Assembly (NCBI RefSeq): GCF_014639155.1
Contig: NZ_BMFT01000003.1
Span: 186,001-250,000 of the forward strand
Direction of reading: 5' to 3'
Source: Paenibacillus segetis
GTDB lineage: Bacteria > Bacillota > Bacilli > Paenibacillales > Paenibacillaceae
Length of the DNA: 64,000 nt
Shown here: positions 52,406-62,222 of the stretch, one piece after another
Layout of the letters: every line of letters begins with the position of its first letter
Position numbering within the stretch: the first letter of the stretch is position 1
Made by a program: the position numbers and the translations under genes
The notes under the pieces: generated by a model
The model's input: only the letters and a program-made list of their open reading frames with translations
Database searches by the model: none
What the model was told of the DNA's origin: nothing

Positions 52406-53653
52406 ATGAACTTTAAGCGCTGGATTATTCCACTCCTGCTCATTGCCGTACTGACCTTAGGAGTGCTTATGTTATCATATCCCGGTTCTTCATGGGAGGC
52501 GGGGGTAAGAGGTCTAGCTATTTGGTGGGACGTGCTATTCCCATCTTTATTTCCCTTTTTTGTTATATCCGATATCATGCTTGGATTTGGCATAGTTCAT
52601 TTTCTAGGTAAATTATTGGATCCCCTGATGAAGCCTTTATTCCGCATACCAGGTAGTGGTGGTTTTGTAGCCGCAATGGGCTTTGCATCTGGTTATCCGG
52701 TAAGTGCCAAACTAGCTACCAAATTGCGTGAACAACGTCTGGTCACCAGGGAAGAGGGGGAAAGGCTTGTTGCTTTTACAACATCATCCGATCCCATTTT
52801 TCTCATTGGTGCCGTATCGGTCGGCTTCTTTGGGAATTCTAAATTAGCTGGAATATTAGCACTCTCCCATTACGGAAGTGCCATATTGATCGGTTTTGTG
52901 ATGAGATTCTATGGTACCAAAAGTAATAAACCTTCCTCTAGCTCCCCTGCAGCCTTAAAATCTACTTCACACCGCTTTAGTCTCCGCAGGGCGATACAAG
53001 CCATGCATGAAGCACGTATACAAGACGGGCGAGGACTAGGAGAATTGCTACAGCAAGCGGTTGTATCCTCACTTCAATTGATGACCGTTGTCGGTGGTCT
53101 TGTCGTATTCTTCTCCGTTGTGCTTGAGGTTCTAACCGTATCCGGCGTGATGACCACTTTATATTCTGGGGTTCGGACGATTCTTCCCTATATCGGGTTA
53201 CCCCCCGCTCTAGCGGAACCTTTACTAGGTGGACTATTCGAGGTTACACTTGGCGCAAAAGCTGCTGCAGGACCTGCTTCTGTTCCACTTGTCTTTAAAG
53301 CTGCAGCTGCAGCTTTCATTCTATCCTGGGGTGGTTTATCCGTTCATGCCCAGGTAGCCAGTATTTTGAACGGAGCTGATCTCCGTTACTTTCCTTTCCT
53401 AATGGCCCGATTGCTCCATGCTTTTTTAGCGGCAACCCTGCTTATCTTATTATGGCATCCCGTCATGGGTACTCTCCCGGCAATGGCCTCACAAATTTCC
53501 GTAACAGGAATAGAAGAAGCACTAGGATGGGGTGCGGTTCCTGGTACTTTCATACTATTTCTTAAAATCATTTCCACACTGCTTATTTTGTCTGTTCTCT
53601 CGGTAATCATTCATCGGAACTGGAATTCTCCCAAGAGTAAGCAACACAAATAG
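52406..53653 (+). CDS. ylbJ: Sporulation integral membrane protein YlbJ
   Basis: A 415-residue membrane protein with two nucleoside-recognition (gate) domains. VRGLAIWWDVLFPSLFPFF, ASGYPVSAKLATKLRE, LTTSSDP-like and the second gate region match YlbJ. In B. subtilis YlbJ is a SigE-controlled mother-cell protein needed for normal spore cortex and heat resistance. GGAGGG precedes the ATG. The next gene, nadK, is 74 bp downstream in the same direction. Confidence 0.92.
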   Translation: MNFKRWIIPLLLIAVLTLGVLMLSYPGSSWEAGVRGLAIWWDVLFPSLFPFFVISDIMLGFGIVHFLGKLLDPLMKPLFRIPGSGGFVAAMGFASGYPVSAKLATKLREQRLVTREEGERLVAFTTSSDPIFLIGAVSVGFFGNSKLAGILALSHYGSAILIGFVMRFYGTKSNKPSSSSPAALKSTSHRFSLRRAIQAMHEARIQDGRGLGELLQQAVVSSLQLMTVVGGLVVFFSVVLEVLTVSGVMTTLYSGVRTILPYIGLPPALAEPLLGGLFEVTLGAKAAAGPASVPLVFKAAAAAFILSWGGLSVHAQVASILNGADLRYFPFLMARLLHAFLAATLLILLWHPVMGTLPAMASQISVTGIEEALGWGAVPGTFILFLKIISTLLILSVLSVIIHRNWNSPKSKQHK

Positions 53654-53727
53654 AAAATGAACCGTTGTGTTCTGTTTCAGAATTGATTATGATCTTTACA
53701 AAAGGAAAATTAAAGGAGTTTGTCATC

Positions 53728-54531
53728 TTGAGATATTACGTTCTTGACCGTGGAGACCAATTGTCCGTTGATCTAAGCGAGACCTTTCATAAATTGGCAC
53801 CCCAGTACGGACTGCAACTTGATGCAGAAAATCCGGATATCGTGGTTTCCATCGGAGGAGATGGCACGATGCTTCATGCATTCCATACATTTATCGACCG
53901 CATCCCGTCCATCGCTTTTGTTGGAGTACATACAGGCCATCTTGGTTTCTACGCAGATTGGAAAAGTGATGAAATCCCTGAGCTTGTGCGACTTATGGGC
54001 AATCAAGGAGAGATGGATCAAATACAACCTAGAATTGTTAGATATCCGTTAATTGAACTTGAAATCGTTAAGAAATCGGGTACCTCTTCTATTATTTGCC
54101 TTAATGAATTCACTTTAAAAAGTGTAGACGGTACCGTTATGGCAGAGGTCGATATCAACGATCAAGTATTCGAAATGTTCCGAGGAGACGGAATATGCGT
54201 TTCTACTCCATCTGGAAGTACAGCTTATAACAAAAGTCTCGGTGGAGCCATCATTCACCCTACCATCGAAGCCTTGCAAATTTCTGAGATCGCTTCGATC
54301 AATAATAGGGTATTTCGCACCATGGGTTCCTCTTTAGTTCTTCCCGCCCATCATCACTGTGATATATACTCTCGTAAAGAGCAGAATCTGATGCTTACTA
54401 TTGATCATGTCAGTATGCCTGTAGACGATCTGATCTCGGTTCGATGTCAGGTCGCCAAACAAAAAGTAAGCTTTGTCCGCTACCGTCCTTTCCCTTTCTG
54501 GACCCGGGTGCGGAACGCATTTTTGGGTTAA
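53728..54531 (+). CDS. nadK: NAD kinase
   Basis: A 267-residue ATP-NAD kinase making NADP+. GGDGT (residues 43-47) is the catalytic/ATP-binding motif, followed by GVHTGHLGFYADW, NEFTLKS and the NAD-site STPSGSTAYNKSLGG. The TTG at 53728 follows AAAGGAG; an upstream ATG gives a non-homologous leader. Products support the NADPH enzymes such as YumC. Confidence 0.95.
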   Translation: MRYYVLDRGDQLSVDLSETFHKLAPQYGLQLDAENPDIVVSIGGDGTMLHAFHTFIDRIPSIAFVGVHTGHLGFYADWKSDEIPELVRLMGNQGEMDQIQPRIVRYPLIELEIVKKSGTSSIICLNEFTLKSVDGTVMAEVDINDQVFEMFRGDGICVSTPSGSTAYNKSLGGAIIHPTIEALQISEIASINNRVFRTMGSSLVLPAHHHCDIYSRKEQNLMLTIDHVSMPVDDLISVRCQVAKQKVSFVRYRPFPFWTRVRNAFLG

Positions 54532-54568
54532 TGTCCTGAAATATTGTTGTTCTATTCCTTTTCCCATT

Positions 54569-54597
54569 AGGCGGATGATCTGTCAGGTCATCCGCCT
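54569..54597 (+). terminator. Terminator of nadK
   Basis: AGGCGGATGA and TCATCCGCCT perfect 10-bp arms, followed by TCCTCTGTG. Confidence 0.75.
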
Positions 54598-54662
54598 TCC
54601 TCTGTGATTCTTTTATTCAATAATAAATAGTAGAACTAGTTAATAGAAGGGACGATAATAAG

Positions 54663-56135
54663 ATGTTCTTAAAAAAAATACGTTTTGGTGCTCTAATCAC
54701 TATTTTATCAGTATCTTTGATCGGGCTACCACATGTTGCTGGAGCCATGACTGTTACTACAACGGACTCTACTGAACTTTCTGTAACGACGCAAGCATCA
54801 GATCTAGCAATCATTCAGGAAGTACTAGACTATTTAAATGCCTACAATATTGAAGGAGTAGATCGAGAAGAATTTATTGAGAACGCCATCCGCGGCATGG
54901 TTTACACATTGGATGATCCTTATAGCGATTATTTTACCAATGAAGAAATGCAAGATTTTATGAACGGAATGAATCAGCAATATGTAGGGATAGGGATAAC
55001 CCATCGCTTTATGAACAACAAGCTTTATATTACTGATGTACTCGCTGGTTCTCCTGCCCAACAAGCTGGTTTACGCCAAAACGATATCATCGTGAAAGCT
55101 GATGGTCACACCATCACTTCAAGTGAGGACATTATGCTGATACAGGGTGAAGAGAATACCAAAGTTGTAATTACAGTTAATCGTAATGGTAAAATACTAG
55201 ATTTTCCTATCAGAAGATCTCAATTTGTCCTTCCTTCCGTCCATAGTCGTTATATCTCTTCAGGCAAAATCGGTTATATCGCCATTTCTTCTTTCTCTGA
55301 ATCCGTCGATAAGGAATTTGTGGCCGCACTGACTAAACTTCGCTCCGCAGGGATGAAATCATTAGTACTAGATCTCCGCGACAATCTAGGCGGTTATGTC
55401 AACTCTGCATCTAACATTGCCAAACATTTCATCAAGAATGGCACTTTAATGTACACCGCAGATCAGAGCAATCAACTGGAGCCCGTACTTATCACAGACG
55501 GCGAGGATATTGGTATCCCTGTTGTTGTTCTGACCAATGAATTAACCGCCAGCGCCTCCGAAATATTGACCGGAGCACTACGAGATAACGGTGTTGCCAC
55601 AGTCGTTGGAGCACAAACCTATGGCAAGGCACGAATACAAAATTTGTATTCCTTGTCCAACGGCAGTACGTTGAAGCTAACTGTTCAACGCTATTTAACA
55701 CCTAATCAAATGGATTTCAACCACATCGGATTGAAGCCTGATATAGAAGTGATCAACAACTACGCAGCTCAGCTCGTTACGGGATTCTACAAGGCAGGAA
55801 TACAACAACTTGAGGTTAACGGCAGTCCTTCATCCCTTAGTATCAATGGCGTATCCTTCAGTGGATACATCGATATCATTCAAAGCGGTAATAAGATTTA
55901 CGCTCCCTCTCGTTTACTAAGTTCGTTAGTGCGTGGCAATGTTTCCTGGAGTAAGGAGAATCAAAAGGTCATTATAACGGATTCTAATGGAATCAAGAGT
56001 GGATTTGCTAAAGCTAATTCAAGCATCAAAATAGTCAACAATGAAACTTATATCGAATTGCATGATTTCCAAAAGAAATTCCCATCTGTAGAGTGGAGTT
56101 ATAAACAAGGCGTTGTGCACCTAGCAAATAAATAA
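54663..56135 (+). CDS. Secreted S41 C-terminal processing peptidase with copper-amine-oxidase-like C-terminal domain
   Basis: A 490-residue exported protease. A signal peptide (residues 1-30) is followed by the CTP N-terminal helix region (EEFIENAIRGMVYTLDDPYS), a PDZ domain (about 95-170; GIGITHR, AQQAGLRQNDIIVKADG), and the S41 core with Ser in TASASE (about 299) and Lys in GAQTYGKA. The C-terminal 110 residues contain two strand-rich repeats of the copper-amine-oxidase N-terminal-like type (SGNKIYAPSRLLSSLV; NNETYIELHDF), a surface-attachment module common in Paenibacillus. Substrate unknown. Confidence 0.9.
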   Translation: MFLKKIRFGALITILSVSLIGLPHVAGAMTVTTTDSTELSVTTQASDLAIIQEVLDYLNAYNIEGVDREEFIENAIRGMVYTLDDPYSDYFTNEEMQDFMNGMNQQYVGIGITHRFMNNKLYITDVLAGSPAQQAGLRQNDIIVKADGHTITSSEDIMLIQGEENTKVVITVNRNGKILDFPIRRSQFVLPSVHSRYISSGKIGYIAISSFSESVDKEFVAALTKLRSAGMKSLVLDLRDNLGGYVNSASNIAKHFIKNGTLMYTADQSNQLEPVLITDGEDIGIPVVVLTNELTASASEILTGALRDNGVATVVGAQTYGKARIQNLYSLSNGSTLKLTVQRYLTPNQMDFNHIGLKPDIEVINNYAAQLVTGFYKAGIQQLEVNGSPSSLSINGVSFSGYIDIIQSGNKIYAPSRLLSSLVRGNVSWSKENQKVIITDSNGIKSGFAKANSSIKIVNNETYIELHDFQKKFPSVEWSYKQGVVHLANK

Positions 56136-56144
56136 TGTTGTCAT

Positions 56145-56182
56145 AAAAAAAACGGCTCCCTTTACTCGGGAACCGTTTTTTC
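56145..56182. terminator. Bidirectional terminator overlapping the yutD 3' end
   Basis: AACGGCTCCC and GGGAACCGTT (one mismatch) with A-tract before and TTTTTT after. It also encodes the last codons of the convergent yutD. Confidence 0.85.
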
Positions 56183-56497
56183 TTCTTCTATAGTCACATT
56201 GGAAGGAGCCTCTTTGAGTCCATCCTTCATTTTCTGGAGAACAAAATACGCACAGCCAAAGTTACAATATTCATTAATGTAATCCGTGATTCCAGAGAAA
56301 GCCGTATCTCGCGTCACCTTGGGATGATTGTCTCGCAGAAAACCCTTGAGCCGTAGCTTCTCGTAACCCCAATCCCCGATAATGTAATCATATCGATCTA
56401 ATACTTCACTATATCTCTGTGTGAAAGCCTCTGAATCCCAGGCATCCTTATAATTCTGTATAAGCTCGTAAGTTCTACCGCCGATCTGAATCAACAC
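56162..56497 (-). CDS. yutD: YutD family protein
   Basis: A 111-residue protein, IQIGGRTYELIQNYKDAW...YSEVLDRYDYIIGDWGYEKLRLKGF, characteristic of YutD; function not established. The GTG at 56497 has AAAGGGGG. It follows lipA on the same strand with a 25-bp gap, the order seen in Bacillus. The C-terminal tail (NVTIEEEKTVPE) is encoded in the terminator. Confidence 0.92.
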   Translation of the reverse strand: MLIQIGGRTYELIQNYKDAWDSEAFTQRYSEVLDRYDYIIGDWGYEKLRLKGFLRDNHPKVTRDTAFSGITDYINEYCNFGCAYFVLQKMKDGLKEAPSNVTIEEEKTVPE

Positions 56498-56522
56498 CTA
56501 TTTCCCCCTTTACCGCTTGAAA

Positions 56523-57404
56523 TTACATATTAACGCCTTCCTTGTTACTCTTCGCTGATTTGACCTGCTCATGCGCATGATAAGAACTACGGACGAGAGG
56601 TCCAGATTCAACGTGACTAAAGCCACGTTTCATACCTTCCTCTTTCAACTGGGCAAACTGTTCAGGTGTGTAATACTTTTCAACACGCAAATGACTTGGA
56701 GACGGCTGCAAGTATTGACCAATTGTTAGAATATCGCAGTCCACAGTACGCAAGTCATCCATAGCCTGCAAAATTTCTTCCCATTCCTCACCTACACCAA
56801 GCATAATGCTGGATTTTGTTGGGATATCGGGTTTCATCGTCTTCGCACGCTGCAATAACTCCAGGGAACGACGATATTTAGCCTTGGCCCGTACACGGTC
56901 GGACATGCGTTCCACCGTTTCAATATTGTGGTTGAGAATATCAGGATTTGCATTCATCACAATTTGAAGTGATTCAGCATCTCCGAGGAAATCAGGGATC
57001 AATACCTCTACTGTACAGAGTGGAGTTCGGGTACGAATAGCCTTAATCGTCTCCTCAAAAATCGTAGCCCCCCCGTCTTTCAAATCATCGCGAGCTACGC
57101 TGGTTACGACACAGTGACGCAAATTCATTCTTTCAGCAGCTTCGGCAACCCGCTCCGGTTCCCCTAGATCAAGTTCGGTTGGCATCCCTGTGTTTACTGC
57201 ACAAAAGCGGCAAGCTCGGGTGCAAATATCGCCCAAAATCATGAACGTAGCAGTCCGATTAGCCCAACATTCATATATATTAGGACAACGTGCTTCCTCA
57301 CACACCGTATGTAGTGTTTTGGAGCGCATCATATTTTTGATATCTTCGTAATTATCACCAGTGGTTAACTTGATTCGAATCCAATCCGGTTTGGGTTCTT
57401 TCAC
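56523..57404 (-). CDS. lipA: Lipoyl synthase
   Basis: A 293-residue radical SAM enzyme that inserts two sulfurs into octanoyl groups on lipoate-dependent enzymes. It has the auxiliary cluster [12 protein letters not shown] and the radical SAM cluster CTRACRFC, plus the C-terminal [14 protein letters not shown] at 57404 has no close ribosome site; a CTG at 57416 lies seven bases after AAGGAAGG and would add four residues, so the start is uncertain. Operon with yutD. Confidence 0.95.
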   Translation of the reverse strand: MKEPKPDWIRIKLTTGDNYEDIKNMMRSKTLHTVCEEARCPNIYECWANRTATFMILGDICTRACRFCAVNTGMPTELDLGEPERVAEAAERMNLRHCVVTSVARDDLKDGGATIFEETIKAIRTRTPLCTVEVLIPDFLGDAESLQIVMNANPDILNHNIETVERMSDRVRAKAKYRRSLELLQRAKTMKPDIPTKSSIMLGVGEEWEEILQAMDDLRTVDCDILTIGQYLQPSPSHLRVEKYYTPEQFAQLKEEGMKRGFSHVESGPLVRSSYHAHEQVKSAKSNKEGVNM

Positions 57405-57590
57405 AGACTTGGACAGAGTAAGACCTTCCTTCTAATGATATAGGATGTAGTGAGATTTATTATACCATGAATGCTCTGGAAAAACCTCCTTGTCAAATGG
57501 GAATAAAAACACAACCTTTGTCTAACCCTAAGGAGACGTTGTTTGCTCCCCTGAGTGAGCGCCAAACTGAACCAAAGGAGGGATTTCGCC

Positions 57591-58658
57591 TTGCGGTCAC
57601 TAGTATTATCTGTTAACTGCCGAATCATTATCAGTTTACTTTACATGATCATTCTTAGCTCATTTTTGAACGAATCAGGTCTGGGGATTGTCACAGTTTC
57701 AGCTGAAGCATCTAATAAGCCAAATACGACCTCAGACTTGAGCATTTATGATCAGAGGCGCAATCTATATGAAGAAATTGAGATACTGACACAAATTCCT
57801 TGGTATTGGATCGCGGCTCTTGATCAATACGAGCGTTCTATTACACCACGGAAAGAAATCAAGAAAGAGAACTCTAGATTAGCCGGCATTCGATTTAAAG
57901 AAACGATGTGGGCTGGCCCCTTTAATCCCAATCTAGATGACAAGAATCCAGCAACAATTGCCATGTTTGGTGGAATAGGTCAAGATGCAACCGCTGATGG
58001 ATCAGCCGATCCTGAGAATGACAGGGACTCTTTGTTCAGCATGGTATCGCATTTGATGAGATTAGGTTACAAGGATGAAGATCTTCGGATCGCATTATGG
58101 CGTTATTACCAGAATGATTCTGCTGTATCACGGATCTGGCAATTTGCAAAAATATACAAAGCATTTGGTAAAGTTGATTTATCAGGAAGTGCCTTTCCAT
58201 TACCTGTAAAGAGCAACTATACTTACCGTGATACATGGGGGGCACGCCGTGGATGGGGAGGTCTCCGGATTCATGAAGGTACCGACCTATTCGCTTCTAG
58301 TGGCGTTCCTGTACGAAGTGTCTGTTACGGAGTTGTGGAGACAAAAGGATGGAACCCTTATGGGGGGTGGAGAATTGGTATCCGCGATTTGAACAACAGA
58401 TACCATTATTATGCGCATCTACATGGCTATGAGAAAAAGATCGAGATTGGAGACATTGTCACGCCTGGTCAAACGATTGGTTGGGTCGGTAGTAGTGGTT
58501 ATGGCCCCCCAGGAACACAAGGGAAGTTCCCGCCCCATCTTCATTATGGGATCTACCAAGACACTGGGGTAACAGAGTGGGCATTTGATCCCTATCCACT
58601 GCTCAAAAGATGGGAAACTCTAGAAAGAAAACAACTAACAAACAAGGCAGCTAACTAA
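57591..58658 (+). CDS. lytH: M23 (lysostaphin-type) metallopeptidase, LytH-like
   Basis: A 355-residue exported protein. A hydrophobic signal/anchor (residues about 8-32) is followed by a helical region and an M23 domain with zinc ligands in RIHEGTDLFA (HxxxD, near residue 228) and PPHLHYG (HxH, near 315). B. subtilis LytH, encoded beside yutD/lipA, is an L-Ala-D-Glu endopeptidase that trims spore cortex peptides; synteny supports that name. The TTG at 57591 has a perfect AAAGGAGG. Confidence 0.85.
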   Translation: MRSLVLSVNCRIIISLLYMIILSSFLNESGLGIVTVSAEASNKPNTTSDLSIYDQRRNLYEEIEILTQIPWYWIAALDQYERSITPRKEIKKENSRLAGIRFKETMWAGPFNPNLDDKNPATIAMFGGIGQDATADGSADPENDRDSLFSMVSHLMRLGYKDEDLRIALWRYYQNDSAVSRIWQFAKIYKAFGKVDLSGSAFPLPVKSNYTYRDTWGARRGWGGLRIHEGTDLFASSGVPVRSVCYGVVETKGWNPYGGWRIGIRDLNNRYHYYAHLHGYEKKIEIGDIVTPGQTIGWVGSSGYGPPGTQGKFPPHLHYGIYQDTGVTEWAFDPYPLLKRWETLERKQLTNKAAN

Positions 58659-58723
58659 CACGTAACGGGTTCTCTTTTAGGGTGAAAAAACCTAATTAAC
58701 GCTAAGTTTGGGCGTTATTGATC

Positions 58724-58754
58724 AAAAAAGACAGCGATAATCGCTGTCTTTTTT
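58724..58754. terminator. Bidirectional terminator
   Basis: AAAAAAGACAGCGA and TCGCTGTCTTTTTT are perfect arms around TAA, closing the lytH-like gene. Confidence 0.95.
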
Positions 58755-58770
58755 GACTTGCTGTATGATA

Positions 58771-59020
58771 TTATTTCCCCTTATATGCTACCGCATCAAT
58801 TTGAACTTTAAGCCCATTAGGACCGCCTTGGTGTGCAAATTCCGTGGAAATAGTCTTTCTCGCAGGATAATTTCCTTTAATCGTTGCTTGAAAACCTTCT
58901 CCATTACAGGGATATCCCAAACATCTCTGAGCATTACATCTACTTTAACTACTGAGTTCAGCGTTAGATTTACTTTTTCTAATCTCTCGCTCATGTTATT
59001 GAGAGCGCCTCTTTTTATCA
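58771..59020 (-). pseudogene. Remnant of a ridA (YjgF/RidA enamine deaminase) gene, truncated and frameshifted
   Basis: Two minus-strand frames together give the C-terminal two thirds of a RidA protein: LNNMSERLEKVNLTLNSVVK, VDVMLRDVWDIPVMEKVF in one frame, then KGNYPARKTIS and GGPNGLKVQIDAVAYKGK ending in TAA at 58771 in another. The switch occurs near 58890. The N-terminal third is absent, replaced by the end of yunB. No ribosome site or intact start. An inactivated gene is the simplest reading. Confidence 0.8.
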
Positions 59021-59034
59021 TGTGCCAATCACAA

Positions 59035-59766
59035 TTAATGGGTGCTTGTTTCTGGAGCTGGTAGCGAGATCGTTGGTGCATTCGAACCATTCTCTCCCAC
59101 CGGATTCCCCTTGTTATCGTAATAATATGCGGGGACGTCGCCAACAACTAGCAAATATGATATAGGAATTTCCGTTTCTACGGATTGAGGACCCATATCA
59201 AACGGTACAACGATGGAGAGCTCTGTCTTCACCCGTAAGAATACCTCAACAAGTACACTATTAATCCCTACATCTTGACGACGGGTATCCAGATCTACCT
59301 TCACTTCCCCTTTAGGCTCGATCTTTATTGGAATTTTAGGGCCAAATGAGGCAATGATGGGGCTTCCTAAAGCTTGACCTAGCGGAATATGTTCCGACAA
59401 TCTCGACACTTGATCCAATGTGGACCGTACCGTCTTGATCGTATCCGAGGTAATACGCATATGAGCTGAATAATTCAGCATAAATCCGGTAGTTTTTCCA
59501 TTCTGATCGGTCTTCCAATCGATTAGATCGTCTACACCCGCCTGATTCGCAACTTGAGCTGTAATCGCGTCGTTAATGGACTCCGTTGCAATTTGCTTCA
59601 CCCTAATTTGAGCCAAGTGCATAATAGGCTCTTTCATGTTTCTTTCAATATACTGAAAAAATTGAACAAATAAAAACAAAATAAGGATAGCTACAAAAAG
59701 CCATATCTTCCGCCTACTCCTTGGTCTCCTTCTTCTCCGGCTGTGCCACCCACGTCTTATCCGCAT
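59035..59766 (-). CDS. yunB: Sporulation protein YunB
   Basis: A 243-residue protein with a strongly basic N-terminus (RRRRRPRSRRK), one membrane helix (IWLFVAILILFLFVQFF) and an extracytoplasmic domain matching YunB (IATESINDAI, GQALGSPI, VPFDMGPQSVETEIPISYL). B. subtilis YunB is a SigE-dependent protein needed for normal spore formation. GAGGGGG precedes the ATG. Its neighbourhood (lytH-like, yutD, lipA) is conserved. Confidence 0.93.
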   Translation of the reverse strand: MRIRRGWHSRRRRRPRSRRKIWLFVAILILFLFVQFFQYIERNMKEPIMHLAQIRVKQIATESINDAITAQVANQAGVDDLIDWKTDQNGKTTGFMLNYSAHMRITSDTIKTVRSTLDQVSRLSEHIPLGQALGSPIIASFGPKIPIKIEPKGEVKVDLDTRRQDVGINSVLVEVFLRVKTELSIVVPFDMGPQSVETEIPISYLLVVGDVPAYYYDNKGNPVGENGSNAPTISLPAPETSTH

Positions 59767-59879
59767 ATTTTAACCCCCTCGACGGCAGCGGTGAAACTCT
59801 TATACAAGTTATGCGGGACGAAGGAAAAAAAGAAGGACAGCCGGAGGAACTCCTTCCATGTATGAAATCAACCCTAATT

Positions 59880-62078
59880 TCAAAGACCGGGTTCTAAAAG
59901 CCCTGCACTCAAACACGCCTTCACCGACAATTTTTTAATACCTACAGGGAATTGAATTGCTATGATATCTTCGTCCAAATCAACAATTTCACCGTCTCCA
60001 AATTTGGCATGATGTACACGAATCAACAATTTAATTTCAGCCATCGTTCTAAGGGCATTGGGATTATTAGGTTTCGCTATCAAGGGTACCTCTTGTTTAA
60101 TCTTAACGGGGGGATTTACGATCCGGCGGACAGTGCCTACAAATTTAGATTCCACCACCTTCTTACCATCCCGTTCCTTGTACGAGAGTAGCTCTAGGTC
60201 CAGCTTTGCCCGAGTCATTCCAACATAAAATAGCCGGGTTGCTTCTTCCAATAATTCATTATCCCCGCTAGAGGAACTCTGTTTGAGGTCTTCTGAAGAT
60301 GGAATAATACCTTGAATCAGATCAATCATATAAACCTGTTTAAATTCTAGCCCCTTGGCACTGTGGAAGGTAGAAAAGGTAACGGCATTGTGCCCCTTCT
60401 TCGATTTTGACGTCTTCAGCACTCGTTCTAAATGCTGTAATCGCCCAGCGAATTCCTCCATTGATTCCAAGGTATCGGCAATCTCCTCTAAAGTATTCAG
60501 AATGCCCATCAGATACTCTTTGCGAAATCCTAGACGTTCGCACATTTTTTCCAAGGCCTTCTCATATCCGAGCTTTGTGCGAATGATTCTGATGACCTCC
60601 AGCGGGGGCATTCCGCGCATTTGCTCAAAAATCTCTTTACACTTATGAATATGTTTAATTTGATAATCCTGCAGAGGTACGTAGTTTAACAAATTATCAA
60701 ACACCGATTCTTGATTATCAATTTCCTTCAATGCAACCATCTGAGTTTTGGTAATATACCCATTGAACTTCGTATGGATTTTCTCTAAAATATCTGGTCG
60801 TTTATCTGTAAATGTCATCCGCATAAAATTAAGAATATCGCCAACTACCCAATGAGAGAAGAACCGATTGTCAGAATCCCTCATGTAAAAAGGAATACCA
60901 GCGCGATCAAATTGGTTCATAAGGTTGATTGAAGATGCATTATTCCGATACAATACGGCAACTTCATTTAGATGTTCGACCTTCTGGATCGCTTGTACCA
61001 AGTATTTCGCCTGATTCTCATAATGATCAAATTGAACAATCGAAATAGGTTTGGCCGCGGGATTCTGCGTATGCATATTTTTGTTATATCGCTTTTTATT
61101 TTGCTTAATAAACTGATTCGCTACATCCACAATATCCTTGGAAGAACGATAGTTTTGTTCCATGAACAGAATAACTCCGCTCGGATAGACTTGCTTAAAA
61201 TTCAGCAAATAGGACGGCTCCGCCCCTCGCCAACTGTAAATGGATTGATCATCATCCGCAACAACACATAGGTTGTTATGCACTTGAACCAATTTTTCGA
61301 TGATAGCGTGTTGTACCATAGAGGTATCCTGACTTTCGTCCGTCATCACATAATCATACTTTTGCTGATATTTGCGCAGGAGTACATGGTCCTCTGCTAA
61401 TGCTGCATTTCCTATTGTGAGCATATCGTCGAAATCAACTAGCAACATATTGTGACCGGATTGCTTGAATGTCTCGTATTCACGAAGAATGCGAGCAGCC
61501 TCAGGGACTTGACATGCGACTGACGTCCACTGATCTTCGGGAATCATTTTATTCTTAATAAAGCTAATATACGTTGTTAGTTCATCCATCTGATCGTCGG
61601 TGATGTTCTCGCCCACTACAGATTTGAACAAATCTCTTAGAATAATTTTCTTATGCAAAGGTAGAGATATCTCGTCGTTACTTAAATCCAACTGTTCATC
61701 TATTTCTATATTGCCATCAATGATCTGATAGGAAGTTCTCGTCTTCCAAAAATACTCTCGCACGATTTCAAAGGCAAGACTATGAATCGTTGAGAAATCA
61801 ACGGATGGCAACTCGGGAAAAAAATACTTAAACCGCTCCTTCATATCATTAGCGGATGCTCTACTAAAGGTAACCGCCTTAATGCGTGAAGCGTCTACCG
61901 CTTTCTCTTCCATAAGATAACCAATCCGCATAATGAGCGTTGTTGTTTTCCCTGAACCAGGAGAAGCCAAGAGTAATACTGGCCCTTCGGTTTGTACAAC
62001 CGCACGCTGCTGGATTTCATTTAGCTCAACACCGATTTCCTGCTGCTTGCGGATAAAATAACTTTCTAATGTATGCAT
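59880..62078 (-). CDS. UvrD/PcrA-like superfamily 1 DNA helicase (YjcD-type)
   Basis: A 732-residue SF1A helicase. It has Q-motif NEIQQRAV, Walker A ASPGSGKTT (motif I), motif II in MTDESQDTS, motif III in DDDQSIYSWRGA, motif IV QNYRS, motif V TFHSAKGLEFKQVY and motif VI LFYVGMTRAK. The C-terminus (VHHAKFGDGEIVDLDEDIIAIQF, quoted in part) resembles the Tudor-like RNA-polymerase-contact domain of PcrA. B. subtilis YjcD has this plan. Role in repair or removal of replication obstacles is likely. Confidence 0.88.
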   Translation of the reverse strand: MHTLESYFIRKQQEIGVELNEIQQRAVVQTEGPVLLLASPGSGKTTTLIMRIGYLMEEKAVDASRIKAVTFSRASANDMKERFKYFFPELPSVDFSTIHSLAFEIVREYFWKTRTSYQIIDGNIEIDEQLDLSNDEISLPLHKKIILRDLFKSVVGENITDDQMDELTTYISFIKNKMIPEDQWTSVACQVPEAARILREYETFKQSGHNMLLVDFDDMLTIGNAALAEDHVLLRKYQQKYDYVMTDESQDTSMVQHAIIEKLVQVHNNLCVVADDDQSIYSWRGAEPSYLLNFKQVYPSGVILFMEQNYRSSKDIVDVANQFIKQNKKRYNKNMHTQNPAAKPISIVQFDHYENQAKYLVQAIQKVEHLNEVAVLYRNNASSINLMNQFDRAGIPFYMRDSDNRFFSHWVVGDILNFMRMTFTDKRPDILEKIHTKFNGYITKTQMVALKEIDNQESVFDNLLNYVPLQDYQIKHIHKCKEIFEQMRGMPPLEVIRIIRTKLGYEKALEKMCERLGFRKEYLMGILNTLEEIADTLESMEEFAGRLQHLERVLKTSKSKKGHNAVTFSTFHSAKGLEFKQVYMIDLIQGIIPSSEDLKQSSSSGDNELLEEATRLFYVGMTRAKLDLELLSYKERDGKKVVESKFVGTVRRIVNPPVKIKQEVPLIAKPNNPNALRTMAEIKLLIRVHHAKFGDGEIVDLDEDIIAIQFPVGIKKLSVKACLSAGLLEPGL

Positions 62079-62155
62079 GCTATTAGGCCCTCTCTATAAC
62101 TTTCAAAAAGTTAATCATAACAGAAACCAGGCCTTATGCTCAAATAAAAAGCAAA

Positions 62156-62202
62156 ATGAAGAACATTCTACCGAGCCATGTGCCCAGGTAAATGTTCTTC
62201 AT
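62156..62202 (-). terminator. Terminator of the flavoprotein gene
   Basis: ATGAAGAACATT and AATGTTCTTCAT form a perfect 12-bp stem ahead of a minus-strand TTTTGCTTTTTA. Confidence 0.8.
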
Positions 62203-62222
62203 CTTGTGAGAATCATTTCATG

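Noticed and set aside
58788..59147. 119-codon intact minus-strand gene
   Set aside because: Its middle part is RidA-like, but the first part is yunB read in another frame and the last part leaves the RidA frame; it is better explained as a frameshifted remnant.
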